Shown: piece by piece, positions 8,349-15,972 of the stretch
Position numbering within the stretch: the stretch's first letter is position 1
How the letters are laid out: each line of letters begins with the position of its first letter
From: Lentisphaeria bacterium
GTDB taxonomy: Bacteria > Verrucomicrobiota > Lentisphaeria > Victivallales > UBA1829
Length of the DNA stretch: 28,526 nucleotides
NCBI GenBank assembly: GCA_017540385.1
Contig: JAFYBD010000260.1
Location: 1-28,526, forward strand
Reading direction: 5' to 3'
Notes under the pieces: model-generated
Seen by the model: only the letters and a program-made list of their open reading frames with translations
Told to the model about the DNA's origin: nothing
Database searches by the model: none
Translations under genes and position numbers: made by a program

Positions 8349-9473
8349 TCAGCGGCGGAATTTTTCGAGCTCGTCCGCGAAAACGCGCGCCCGCGAACAG
8401 AAATCCATCTTCCCCGCATAATCCAGCGTTTTCCGCTTGAGTCCGTCCAAATCCGGCAGCATGCCTGCGAGCATCGTTTCCAGCGCGTCCTGCGAGAATT
8501 CGCCCTTCAGCACGGTCCCGGTCGCCTCGTCCACGTACGGCGCGAATCCGCAGATGTCCGTCGTGAGCACGGGGCATCCAGCCGCGAGCGCTTCGATCAG
8601 GGCCGAACCCGCTGCTTCGTTGCGCGCCGGGTGCAGGAAGAGGTCCGCCCCGAGCATGAAATCCCGCACGCCGTCGGTCTGTCCGAGCGCGACCGACCGA
8701 TCCGCGAGCCCGGCGCGGGCAATCATGTCGTCGACTTCGCCGGACGGGAGCTTGCCCACGATCCACAGCCGGATGCGGCGTTTGAGTTCGCCCGCGAGCG
8801 AGCCGAGGGCCTCGATCGCGCGGTCGGTCCCCTTGTTGCGGATGCTGTTCGACACCAGCAGGACGGCGACATCGTCCGCCTTCGTTCCGAGCTTGCCGCG
8901 AACTGAGGCGCGAATGGCTGCCGCTTCGGGTTCCGGCGGTCTCCTGCAGGCGGGGTCCATGCCCGGCGGCAGCAGGAACATCTGTTCGGAGGGCGTGCCG
9001 TATGCGGCCGCGTAGTCTCGCATCTGGGGTTGCGCGATGCACGCGATCCGGGTCGTCGACGGCGGAGCCATCACGGACGCTTCGAGCTTCAGGTAGGTCG
9101 CATAGCGCGGATTGAACTTCAACGCGAACGGCGTATGGAGTCTGCCCCAGTAGACCTTCATGCAGGCGTCGGCGGCGAAATAGAAATCCGCGCCGGGGAT
9201 CCGGCTCATCGCGACCGAGACGTCGTAGTCGCGGCGGGCAAGCCTCTGCTCGAATGCTCGGGCAAACTGCGCCATGCGGGCGTGATTCGAACGCCATTTC
9301 GGAACGCGCACGAGTTCGACGGTCGCGCCGGCCGGGGGTTCCGGTCCGTTCCATGCGGTCGTGAGCACGACGACGCGGTGGCCGCGCTCCGTGAGCTCCC
9401 GGATCAGGCGGAGCGTGTCGCGCTGGAGACCGCCGAAGGGATCGTATTTGAAGATGGCGAGCAGGAATGTCAT
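8349..9473 (-). CDS. waaG: WaaG-type LPS core glucosyltransferase (GT4 family)
   Basis: This GT-B fold retaining glycosyltransferase in E. coli adds the first glucose to the inner heptose of the LPS core at the cytoplasmic membrane. The protein is 374 aa, same as E. coli WaaG. The N-terminus IFKYDPFGGLQRD, with D19, is the WaaG hallmark. Others seen: RGHRVVVLTTAWNGPEP, YFAADACMKVYW, LLPPGMDP, K214 in the RNKGTDRAIEAL segment, and the E-X7-E donor motif HPARNEAAGSALIEAL (E286, E294). The start at 9473 has GGAGG six bases upstream and overlaps the mutY stop by ATGA, so translation is coupled. It is the last gene of a five-gene minus-strand operon and is convergent with the ABC flippase 16 bp away. 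The acceptor sugar in this organism is inferred. Confidence 0.88.
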   Translation of the reverse strand: MTFLLAIFKYDPFGGLQRDTLRLIRELTERGHRVVVLTTAWNGPEPPAGATVELVRVPKWRSNHARMAQFARAFEQRLARRDYDVSVAMSRIPGADFYFAADACMKVYWGRLHTPFALKFNPRYATYLKLEASVMAPPSTTRIACIAQPQMRDYAAAYGTPSEQMFLLPPGMDPACRRPPEPEAAAIRASVRGKLGTKADDVAVLLVSNSIRNKGTDRAIEALGSLAGELKRRIRLWIVGKLPSGEVDDMIARAGLADRSVALGQTDGVRDFMLGADLFLHPARNEAAGSALIEALAAGCPVLTTDICGFAPYVDEATGTVLKGEFSQDALETMLAGMLPDLDGLKRKTLDYAGKMDFCSRARVFADELEKFRR

Positions 9474-10543
9474 GGTTTGCCTCCGGGGAAGGGGTCCTGG
9501 GCGAGGGCGAGTTTGAGGGCGGCTTTGAACGCGCCGGGGATGGCGGTGCGGCTGCGGAGTTCGGACGCCGTGACCCACTCGAACCCGTCCGGCGGGTCGG
9601 TCGTTTCGGCGAGATACAGGGTCATGTCCCACTCCACGTGGGTGAAGATGTGGCGGGCGGTCCCGGATTTCCGCACGGAGGACGCCCGGAAGGCCGTTTT
9701 CAGCGCGGTTTCGCCCGGACGGCCTGCGATGTTCGGGAATTCGTAAAGCCCCGCCAGAAGGCCCGTTTCCGGCCGCCTGCGAACCGCGAACCGTCCCGCC
9801 GCGTCACGCAGGACGACCACCGCGAACGGCTTGACCGGACGGGTCGGCTTCGCTTTCCGGACCGGGATCTCCTCCGTCAGTCCGTCGCGCGTCGCCAGGC
9901 AGATTTCGGCGAGCGGGCAGTTTCCGCAGTCGGGCGCGCCGTTCGGCAGGCAGACCACGGCGCCGAGTTCCATGAGGCTCTGCGTGAATTCGCTGCACTG
10001 TCCGGCCGGGTAAACCGGCGCGAGGGCGTCCGTGAGCTCTTTTCTGAGCTTCGGCGCGTCGATGTCCGCGCGGGACGCCGCGACGCGGGAGACCACGCGG
10101 AGGACGTTGCCGTCGACGGCGGGGAACGGCTTCCCGAACGCGATGGAGAGGATCGCGCCGGTCGTGTAGTCGCCGATGCCGGGGAGGGCGCGGACGGATG
10201 CGTAATCGTCCGGGAAGACGCCCCCGAATTCGGACACGATCTTCTTCGCCGCGGCCTGCAGGTTTTTCGCCCGGCGGTAATACCCGAGTCCCTCCCACAG
10301 CTTGAGGAGGCGCGGCTCGTCGACGGCGGCCAGCGCGGCCGCGTCGGGGAGTTCGGCGAGGAACCGGTCGTAATACGGCTTCACGGCCTCGACGCGCGTC
10401 TGCTGGAGCATGATCTCCGAGATCCACACGCGGTACGGCGTGGGGTCGTTGCGCCATTCCAGGTCGCGCCGGGCGCGCAGGAACCACGGCACGAGGAGTC
10501 CGGGGAGCCGGGCGAGGAGTTCGGAGGGGAAGTGTTCGCTCAC
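9470..10543 (-). CDS. mutY: A/G-specific adenine DNA glycosylase
   Basis: This enzyme removes adenine mispaired with 8-oxoguanine, preventing G:C to T:A mutations. The protein is 357 aa. Catalytic E43 lies in WISEIMLQQT. The helix-hairpin-helix LPGIGDYTTGAI (120-131) is followed by catalytic D144 in AVDGNVLRV. The [4Fe-4S] cysteines are C198, C206, C209 and C215, spaced C-X7-C-X2-C-X5-C rather than the X6 of E. coli. A C-terminal NUDIX-like 8-oxoG recognition domain ends the protein. The start is GTG at 10543, overlapping the rlmI stop as GTGA with GGAGA seven bases upstream. The frame is open far upstream, but that part is out-of-frame rlmI. The 3' end overlaps waaG by 4 nt. Confidence 0.95.
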   Translation of the reverse strand: MSEHFPSELLARLPGLLVPWFLRARRDLEWRNDPTPYRVWISEIMLQQTRVEAVKPYYDRFLAELPDAAALAAVDEPRLLKLWEGLGYYRRAKNLQAAAKKIVSEFGGVFPDDYASVRALPGIGDYTTGAILSIAFGKPFPAVDGNVLRVVSRVAASRADIDAPKLRKELTDALAPVYPAGQCSEFTQSLMELGAVVCLPNGAPDCGNCPLAEICLATRDGLTEEIPVRKAKPTRPVKPFAVVVLRDAAGRFAVRRRPETGLLAGLYEFPNIAGRPGETALKTAFRASSVRKSGTARHIFTHVEWDMTLYLAETTDPPDGFEWVTASELRSRTAIPGAFKAALKLALAQDPFPGGKP

Positions 10544-11796
10544 GGCAGTTTCTCCGCGTAAAGGCATTTCAGGTAGTGCGACTCGGGGAACTTCGCGGGG
10601 TGGTCGGGGGCATGCGCGGTGCGCAGGAGCTCGCGCACGCGAAGGCGCGGGAGTATGGTATTGAAAAAGTCGTCCGCGGGGACCCTGCTGGAACACGAGG
10701 CGAAAACGAGCGTGCCGCCGGGCTTCAGGAGCGAATCGGCCAGCGAGGCGAGCCGGGCGTAGGAATTGAGCGCGCGGTCGTGTTCGGCGGCGGATTTCGC
10801 GAACGACGGCGGGTCCACGATCACGAGCCCGAAGCGGCGTTTGCCGTGCGCGAGCGACTTCATGACCTCGAACGCGTCGCCGACGATGCCCTCGTGTTTG
10901 CACCGGCGGACGTTCGGGTGGTCCGAATTGAGTTCGAAATGCCGGTCGCACGCGGCGATGGCGTGCCTGTCCGCGTCCACGCTGCAGACGCTGGCCGCGC
11001 CGCCCCTGGCCGCATAGAGCGAGAACCCGCCGGAGAACGAGAAGACGTTCAGCACGTCGCGACCGGCGGACATCGTGCCCACGCGGGCGCGGTTTTCGCG
11101 CTGGTCGAGGAAGAACCCGGTCTTCTGCCCCCGGATCACGTCGGCCTCGAACCGGATGGCGTTCTCCTCGAACGGGACCGGGCAGCGGAAAGCGTCCGGT
11201 TCGGGCGAGAAGACCGCTGCGGGCTCGGGGAAGAATTGCCGCACGAACGGGCTGTCCTCCAGCGAACGCGACAGGCGGATCACGCAGTGAACGAGCCCGG
11301 GATTCGCCGCGAGGAAGGCGTCGGCGACGTCGCCCGCCCACGGCACGAACGCCTCGGAGTACAGTTTCACGACCAGCGTGTTGCCGTAACGGTCAGCCAC
11401 GAGCCCGGGGAAGCCGTCGCTTTCGCCGTTGGCGAGGCGATACGCCGTGGTCGATTCGGGGATGACTCCGGCACGTTTCGAGGCTGCGTCGGAGGCGAGT
11501 TTGCGGAACAGTTCGGGGCCGACCGGAGGCAGTCCGGGGGCGTTCTGGAGGATGCGCACGCGCAGCTGAGAACGCGGATCCCAGAGTCCGGCGGCGACGA
11601 TCTTCCGTCCGTCGGGATCGTAGAGCACGGCCACGTCGCCCGGCGCGGCGTCGGTCGGGGCCTTCTTCACGGAATCCTCGAACAGCCACGGATGGCCGGT
11701 GCGCACCGCGGCCACTGCCTTCTGCTTCACGCGGACGGCGATATGGCGCGCGTTCGTCCGGCGGGGCAGGGTATCTGGAGCGAGGATTGCAGGCAT
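10540..11796 (-). CDS. rlmI: RlmI-like 23S rRNA (cytosine-C5) methyltransferase
   Basis: The protein is 418 aa. An N-terminal PUA-type RNA-binding domain (about 15-90, with GHPWLFEDSV) is followed by the RlmI central region YRLANGESDGFPGLVADRYGN and a SAM-dependent Rossmann methyltransferase domain. The SAM motif I is NVFSFSGGFSLYAA, the acidic residue ending beta2 is in SVDADRHA, motif IV is LVIVDPPSFAK, and a Cys-containing FASCSS follows. E. coli RlmI makes m5C1962 in 23S rRNA; the same target here is inference from family. ATG at 11796 is 5 bp behind the upstream methyltransferase, and the 3' end overlaps mutY by GTGA. Confidence 0.88.
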   Translation of the reverse strand: MPAILAPDTLPRRTNARHIAVRVKQKAVAAVRTGHPWLFEDSVKKAPTDAAPGDVAVLYDPDGRKIVAAGLWDPRSQLRVRILQNAPGLPPVGPELFRKLASDAASKRAGVIPESTTAYRLANGESDGFPGLVADRYGNTLVVKLYSEAFVPWAGDVADAFLAANPGLVHCVIRLSRSLEDSPFVRQFFPEPAAVFSPEPDAFRCPVPFEENAIRFEADVIRGQKTGFFLDQRENRARVGTMSAGRDVLNVFSFSGGFSLYAARGGAASVCSVDADRHAIAACDRHFELNSDHPNVRRCKHEGIVGDAFEVMKSLAHGKRRFGLVIVDPPSFAKSAAEHDRALNSYARLASLADSLLKPGGTLVFASCSSRVPADDFFNTILPRLRVRELLRTAHAPDHPAKFPESHYLKCLYAEKLP

Positions 11797-11801
11797 GGCG
11801 T

Positions 11802-12677
11802 TCAGGCGCGGAGCCGCGCGTAGAGCCCGGCGGGGAGGGCGCGGCCCGGGGCGGAGGTCTCGGGGATGAGCATTTCGCCGGATTCGACCCCGTCTGCGAA
11901 GTCCGGGAACGCCTGTTTGAGCATGCGGCCGAGGGAGAATGCCGAGAAGCCGGGGGAATGGCAGGTGAGGAGGATGAAGAACCGCCCGGACGTGTCGAGG
12001 ATGGCGCGGACCGAAGCGAGGAGATCGGCGATGTCGGACTCGATCTTCCACACCTGGCCCTGGGCTCCGCGTCCGAACGACGGCGGATCGAGCACGATCC
12101 CGCGGTACTTGTGGCCGCGGCGCTGTTCGCGCGCGACGAATTTCATCGCGTCGTCGCAGATCCAGCGGACTTTTCCCTTCAGGTCGCGGTTCAGCGTCTG
12201 GTTTTTGCCCGCCCAGTCGATGATTCCGCGCGATGCGTCCAGGTGGCAGACGTTCGCGCCGCCTTGCGCCATGGCGAACGTCGCCCCGCCGGAGTAGGCG
12301 AAGAGGTTGAGCGTGTCGGATTCGGGCGGGAGCAGCGCGGAGGATTCGCGGAGCCACGCCCAGTTCCCGATCTGTTCGGCGAAGAACCCGAGGTGGCCGA
12401 AATGTGTCGGCTTCACCATGAAATTGACCTCGCCCCAGCGCACGACCCAGTCGCCCTCGGCGGGCTGGCGGAGACCGTGTTTCCACGTCCACACGCCGCC
12501 CCCGGTGCTCTGGCGTTCGAATACCGCGTCGGCGGCGTCCCATTCGCGGGCGGGGAGCGTGGGACGCCAGAAGGCGTTGAGCGCGGGACGGATGATTCTG
12601 AGGTGGCCGACCTGTTCAAGTTTGCGGCAGCGGCCGGTGTCGAGGAGGATATAGGGCTGGATGCTGGATTTGTTCAT
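11802..12677 (-). CDS. Class I SAM-dependent methyltransferase, RlmI/RlmK-related
   Basis: The protein is 291 aa and belongs to the same broad methyltransferase group as the next gene but has no PUA domain. Seen: VVRWGEVNFMVKPTHFGHLGFFAEQIGNWAWL (about 76-108) before the catalytic fold, SAM motif I LNLFAYSGGATFAMA, the acidic residue in CHLDASRG, motif IV IVLDPPSFGRG, and LLTCHSPGFS near the end. The spread of motifs suggests an rRNA or other nucleic-acid methyltransferase with unknown target. Two related methyltransferases in tandem suggest related substrates. ATG at 12677 lies 25 bp behind the nagA-like gene with no obvious Shine-Dalgarno. Confidence 0.75.
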   Translation of the reverse strand: MNKSSIQPYILLDTGRCRKLEQVGHLRIIRPALNAFWRPTLPAREWDAADAVFERQSTGGGVWTWKHGLRQPAEGDWVVRWGEVNFMVKPTHFGHLGFFAEQIGNWAWLRESSALLPPESDTLNLFAYSGGATFAMAQGGANVCHLDASRGIIDWAGKNQTLNRDLKGKVRWICDDAMKFVAREQRRGHKYRGIVLDPPSFGRGAQGQVWKIESDIADLLASVRAILDTSGRFFILLTCHSPGFSAFSLGRMLKQAFPDFADGVESGEMLIPETSAPGRALPAGLYARLRA

Positions 12678-12702
12678 GGCGCGAGGTGGAAATGGGGTCG
12701 GG

Positions 12703-13866
12703 TCAGTCCTGTTCGGAGTCGTAGATGATGTTGCCGCGCGAGACGGTCATGCGCACGCGGTTCGTGCGGGAGTCGAGGATGGTGATGTCAGCGCGCTTGC
12801 CGGGGCGGAGTTCGCCGCGGGTGATGAGGCCGAGGTCCTTTGCGGGGTTGGTGGAGATGCAGGCGGCGGCGAGCGACTTGTTCATGTTGCCGTAGCTGAG
12901 CAGGTGGAGCCAGGAATTGTCGAGGGTCATGGTGGACCCGGAGATCACGCCCTCGCCGGTGCGGATGATCTCGGGCTCCGCGCCGTTCTCGTAGAGGTGC
13001 TCCAGGATCACGGCGTTGCTGATGACCACGATCTTGTCGGCGGGTTTGCACCGCACGATCATGTTCACGATGGTCGGATGCAGGTGGAGCCCGTCCACGA
13101 TGATCTCGATGGTCACGCGGTCGTCGGTGAGGGCGATGGCGGTGAGGGAGGACGAACGGTGGTAGATGGAGGGCATGGCGTTGAAGATGTAGGTGCAGCG
13201 GTGGGCTCCGGCGTCGATGGCCTTCAGCGTCTCGGATTCGGTGGCGAGGCTGTGGCCCATGGACGGGATCACGCCGTGCTCGAGCATGAGCTCGACCAGC
13301 TTCAGCGCGTTCGGCATCTCGGGCGCGAACGTCATGACCTTGATGCGGCCGTGTCCCGCTTCGAAGAGTTCGCGGGCGAATCCGAGGTCGACCGGCGAGA
13401 TGTTCGCCGCCACCTGGTCGCCGCGTTTCTGCGGGTTGATGAACGGTCCCTCGAGGTGCATGGCCTGGGGTTCGGCGAACTGGTACCCGCGCTGGATGGA
13501 GCTGCACATGGCGTCCACCTGCGCGATCATCGCGTCGCGCGGCTGGGATACGATGGTGGGGAAGAACGTGGTCACGCCGTGCCGGGCGAGGATCCGGCTC
13601 ATCACCTGGACCGGGTCGCGGTCCCCGGCGAAATCCGGGATGGCGTTCGCTTCGAGTCCGTGAATGTGCGTGTCGATGAATCCGGGCAGGCCGTAGGCGT
13701 TTTTGAGCTTCACGACCTCAAGTCCGGGCTCGTCCAGCGAGAACGCTGTCTCGCCTCCGATGGCGATGATGGTGTCCTTTTCGCAGAGGATGCCGCAGCT
13801 CTCGATGCGCTCGTAGGGCGTGAGACAGTGGTCCAGCAGGAAGAGGATTCGACGTTTTTTCTCCAT
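12703..13866 (-). CDS. nagA: NagA-like amidohydrolase (N-acetylglucosamine-6-phosphate deacetylase family) with altered active site
   Basis: The protein is 387 aa with the composite beta-sandwich and TIM-barrel layout of NagA. Seen: PGFIDTHIHG with H67 and H69, HLEGPFINPQKRG with metal-binding E139, MGHS with H205, FNAMPSIYHRSSSL, and DGLHLHP with H261. Canonical NagA would deacetylate GlcNAc-6-P to feed NagB. Two conserved positions differ: the His of THLFNAM is Tyr226, and the catalytic Asp of VTDA is Asn284 (VISNAV). Activity may be lost or changed. ATG at 13866 has GGAG nine bases upstream; the longer frame starting at 13929 lacks a ribosome site. It is the first gene of the minus-strand operon running to waaG. 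Confidence 0.8.
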   Translation of the reverse strand: MEKKRRILFLLDHCLTPYERIESCGILCEKDTIIAIGGETAFSLDEPGLEVVKLKNAYGLPGFIDTHIHGLEANAIPDFAGDRDPVQVMSRILARHGVTTFFPTIVSQPRDAMIAQVDAMCSSIQRGYQFAEPQAMHLEGPFINPQKRGDQVAANISPVDLGFARELFEAGHGRIKVMTFAPEMPNALKLVELMLEHGVIPSMGHSLATESETLKAIDAGAHRCTYIFNAMPSIYHRSSSLTAIALTDDRVTIEIIVDGLHLHPTIVNMIVRCKPADKIVVISNAVILEHLYENGAEPEIIRTGEGVISGSTMTLDNSWLHLLSYGNMNKSLAAACISTNPAKDLGLITRGELRPGKRADITILDSRTNRVRMTVSRGNIIYDSEQD

Positions 13867-13896
13867 AATACAAGGCTCCGAAAAAAAAGTGATACC

Positions 13897-13926
13897 ATAA
13901 TATGCACCCGAAAATTTTTTTTTCAA
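13897..13926 (-). promoter_or_regulatory. Putative promoter of the nagA-rlmI-mutY-waaG operon
   Basis: On the minus strand TTGAAA (13921-13926) and TATTAT (13897-13902) are separated by 18 bp, inside an A/T-rich stretch. The -10 box lies about 31 bp upstream of the nagA-like ATG. Confidence 0.5.
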
Positions 13927-14178
13927 CATAAAATCAACAGGATACGGGAAAAGTCCGAAAAATCGTCTGTTTTCGACTTGCCAAAACGCATTTTTGGTGG
14001 CAAATTAAAGGTAGCGTTCTTCGCGACTCACCCTCCGACGACCCCTCCCCACGACGCTTCAGGGGGACCCTGCGCTCTTCGCGCGGCTATCCCCGGCGCG
14101 ACGCGCCCGGAAAGGACGGCGGACGGCGGGGCAGGGAAGTGCGCGGCGCCGATTTTGAACCCCCCGGATCCGGTCCGA

Positions 14179-14210
14179 TTGTCAACAACTTGTCAACAAC
14201 TTGTCAAGAG
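14179..14210 (+). repeat. Tandem 11-bp repeats TTGTCAACAAC (2 full, 1 partial)
   Basis: Two exact head-to-tail copies (14179-14189 and 14190-14200) are followed by a third partial copy (TTGTCAAGAG, 14201-14210). A further TTGTCAACAA lies at 14468-14477, 54 bp before dnaA. The 11-bp period puts copies on one helix face. The unit has inverted arms TTGT-N2-ACAA and resembles a degenerate DnaA box (two mismatches to TTATCCACA). A protein-binding array is likely; the protein is unproven. Confidence 0.6.
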
Positions 14211-14467
14211 TGCTTGTATCTCGTTGATGATTGCAAGGTTCCCCGGCTTTCAAAAAAAGCGCAAAAATTCAGCAAATCGGCTTGACTTTTTCAAGAGGCC
14301 AAACCGCCCGCTGAAAATCAGAAAGATACAGCTCGCAAGCTCAAAACGAGGCGAATGAGGCCCGGCGCGAAAACCGTCGGGACCGTTCTCTCTCCGTCAT
14401 TTGCGCTCTGTGTCCGGTACGGTCCCGGGAATCGTTTCCGGCGGTCTTCAAAGGGCTTCCGGAGGCA

Positions 14468-14477
14468 TTGTCAACAA
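14468..14477 (+). promoter_or_regulatory. Isolated TTGTCAACAA box upstream of dnaA
   Basis: An exact 10-bp match to the tandem repeat unit at 14179-14210, placed 54 bp before the dnaA start codon. The position would suit autoregulation of dnaA by the same factor. Confidence 0.45.
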
Positions 14478-14531
14478 GTCGCTGAAAAGCGTTGCAACCG
14501 ATACGAAGAGAACAAACGAGGAAAGACAAAA

Positions 14532-15905
14532 ATGTCGAACGGAGAAAGGAACGCCTCCGAGGTATGGAAGACGGTCTGCGGATACATCCGAACCAAGTCC
14601 GAGACCGCGTACAAGCAATGGTTCAAGAAGCTGGTCCCGATCTCCATCGATGAAGCTCAGATCGTGCTGGGAGCGTCGGACAACTTCTTCGCTTCCTGGG
14701 TGAAGAACAATTTCGGCGATCTCCTGGCCGATGCGCTCGCGTTCGCGGGCTACGCGGGGATCCAGGTCGTCTTCGAGTCCGGCTACTGCCCGGAGGACGC
14801 CGCCCCCGGCGACTATCCCGACGAATCCCAGCCGCCTCCGGGCGTGAGCAGCACGGACAGCGACCTCATCAATCCCGAGCTCGCGCGCCTCATCCGCAAA
14901 CATTCGTTCGAGAACTTCGTGGTGGGCGAGGAGAACCGTTACGCCTACTCCGCGGCGAACGCCGCAGCCCAGAATCCCGGCTCCATCAACCCGCTGTACA
15001 TTTACGGCGGTCCGGGCATGGGCAAGACCCACCTGCTGCTGGCCGTCGCCCACGACGTGCTCGCGCGCAATCCGAAAGCACGCGTGCGCTACACCTCCTG
15101 CGAAGGATTCCTCAACGCGTTCCTGGAATCCCTCCGCACGAAGACCATGTACGAGTTCCGCGAGGAGTTCCGCAACGTGGACTACCTGCTGGTGGACGAC
15201 GTTCACACGCTGGGCAACAAGACCAGCCTGCAGGAAGAATTCTTCAACACGTTCAACACGCTCTACGGCCTTGGCAAGCAGATCATCCTGACCTCGGACA
15301 AGCAGCCCTCGGAGATCCCCGGTCTCGAATCGCGCCTCGTCTCCCGCTTCGTTTCCGGCGTGACCACGCAGATCACCCCGTCGTCGTTCGAGACGCGCCT
15401 CGCCATCCTGAAGCAGGAACAGCAGGGGCTCCGCCTCAAACTGGGCGACGACGTGCTCACGTTCATCGCCGAGCGCATCTCCTCGAACATCCGTCCGCTG
15501 AAAGGCGCGCTGATGAGCCTGTCCATGTACGCCGCCGCGATGAAGCAGGAGATCGACCTCGAGACCGCGAAGCGCATCCTCTCCGACCAGCTCGAAAAGG
15601 AAGCCGAGTCCCGGACCATCTCCATCGAGGAGATACAGAAGGCCGTCGCCGAGGAATTCGGGCTCCAGGTCTACGACCTCACCGGCCCCAAGAAACCGAA
15701 GAACATCGCGGATCCGCGCATGATCGCCATGTACCTCTCGCGCAAGCTCACCGTGAAGTCCCATCAGGACATCGGCCGGGCGTTCGGGGGGCGTTCCCAC
15801 GGCACCGTGGTCCACGCGGTGAAGCAGATCGAGGCGAATTCGCTGAAGGACGAGGAGCTCAAGCGCGTGCTGAACCAGCTGCAGCGCAAGCTCCGCGCCT
15901 GCTGA
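14532..15905 (+). CDS. dnaA: Chromosomal replication initiator DnaA (divergent DNA-recognition residues)
   Basis: DnaA is an AAA+ ATPase that binds origin boxes and melts DNA to start replication. The protein is 457 aa. Domain I covers about 1-80 (VWKTVCGYI, WFKKL); a short linker spans about 85-120. The AAA+ core has Walker A GGPGMGKTH with K165, Walker B LLVDDVHTL, sensor 1 IILTSDKQP, Arg finger in RLVSRFVSG, and sensor 2 NIRPLKGAL. Domain IV is ADPRMIAMYLSRKL through GGRSHGTVVHAV, where the usual signature is GGRDHTTV, so positions 422 (Ser) and 424 (Gly) differ. ATG at 14532 is chosen because it starts domain I and has GAGG ten bases upstream; the frame remains open to 14355 without family similarity. 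The next gene is an Fe-S carrier, not dnaN. Confidence 0.92.
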   Translation: MSNGERNASEVWKTVCGYIRTKSETAYKQWFKKLVPISIDEAQIVLGASDNFFASWVKNNFGDLLADALAFAGYAGIQVVFESGYCPEDAAPGDYPDESQPPPGVSSTDSDLINPELARLIRKHSFENFVVGEENRYAYSAANAAAQNPGSINPLYIYGGPGMGKTHLLLAVAHDVLARNPKARVRYTSCEGFLNAFLESLRTKTMYEFREEFRNVDYLLVDDVHTLGNKTSLQEEFFNTFNTLYGLGKQIILTSDKQPSEIPGLESRLVSRFVSGVTTQITPSSFETRLAILKQEQQGLRLKLGDDVLTFIAERISSNIRPLKGALMSLSMYAAAMKQEIDLETAKRILSDQLEKEAESRTISIEEIQKAVAEEFGLQVYDLTGPKKPKNIADPRMIAMYLSRKLTVKSHQDIGRAFGGRSHGTVVHAVKQIEANSLKDEELKRVLNQLQRKLRAC

Positions 15906-15972
15906 GGTCGCGCACCCTCGCTTCCCGTTCGTTTTTCCTACACACATCCGTTCAAACAGAAGGATACTATCC

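Larger units (their letters stand above)
13927..14531. other. Intergenic region upstream of dnaA: candidate replication origin or dnaA control region
   Basis: Together with the nagA leader this is the longest non-coding stretch (13867-14531, 665 nt), lying between divergent nagA and dnaA. It contains an imperfect inverted repeat around TTGCCAAAA (13978-14003), a GC-rich block (about 14020-14175) in which I see no gene, the tandem TTGTCAACAAC repeats, and an A-rich segment (14250-14345). No exact TTATCCACA DnaA box was seen. Divergence of transcription and adjacency to dnaA fit an origin, but dnaN, rpmH and gyrB are absent nearby. Origin function is inference. Confidence 0.35.

Noticed and set aside
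8290..8349. Frameshift truncating the ABC transporter
   Set aside because: No alternative frame continues with the exporter tail before the waaG stop; the short end appears natural.
6413..8421. Long frames (633 and 668 aa) on both strands across the ABC transporter
   Set aside because: The 566-aa frame has every ABC motif in order; the others are Arg/Pro- or Glu/Arg-rich shadows.
14020..14175. Hidden small gene such as rpmH in the GC-rich block before dnaA
   Set aside because: No start with ribosome site and no L34-like basic peptide in any frame.
14179..14210. Short CRISPR-like array
   Set aside because: The units are 11 bp and directly adjacent with no spacers.
14355..14531. N-terminal extension of dnaA
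   Set aside because: The extension has no DnaA similarity and overlaps the repeat box; ATG 14532 has a ribosome site and gives domain I.
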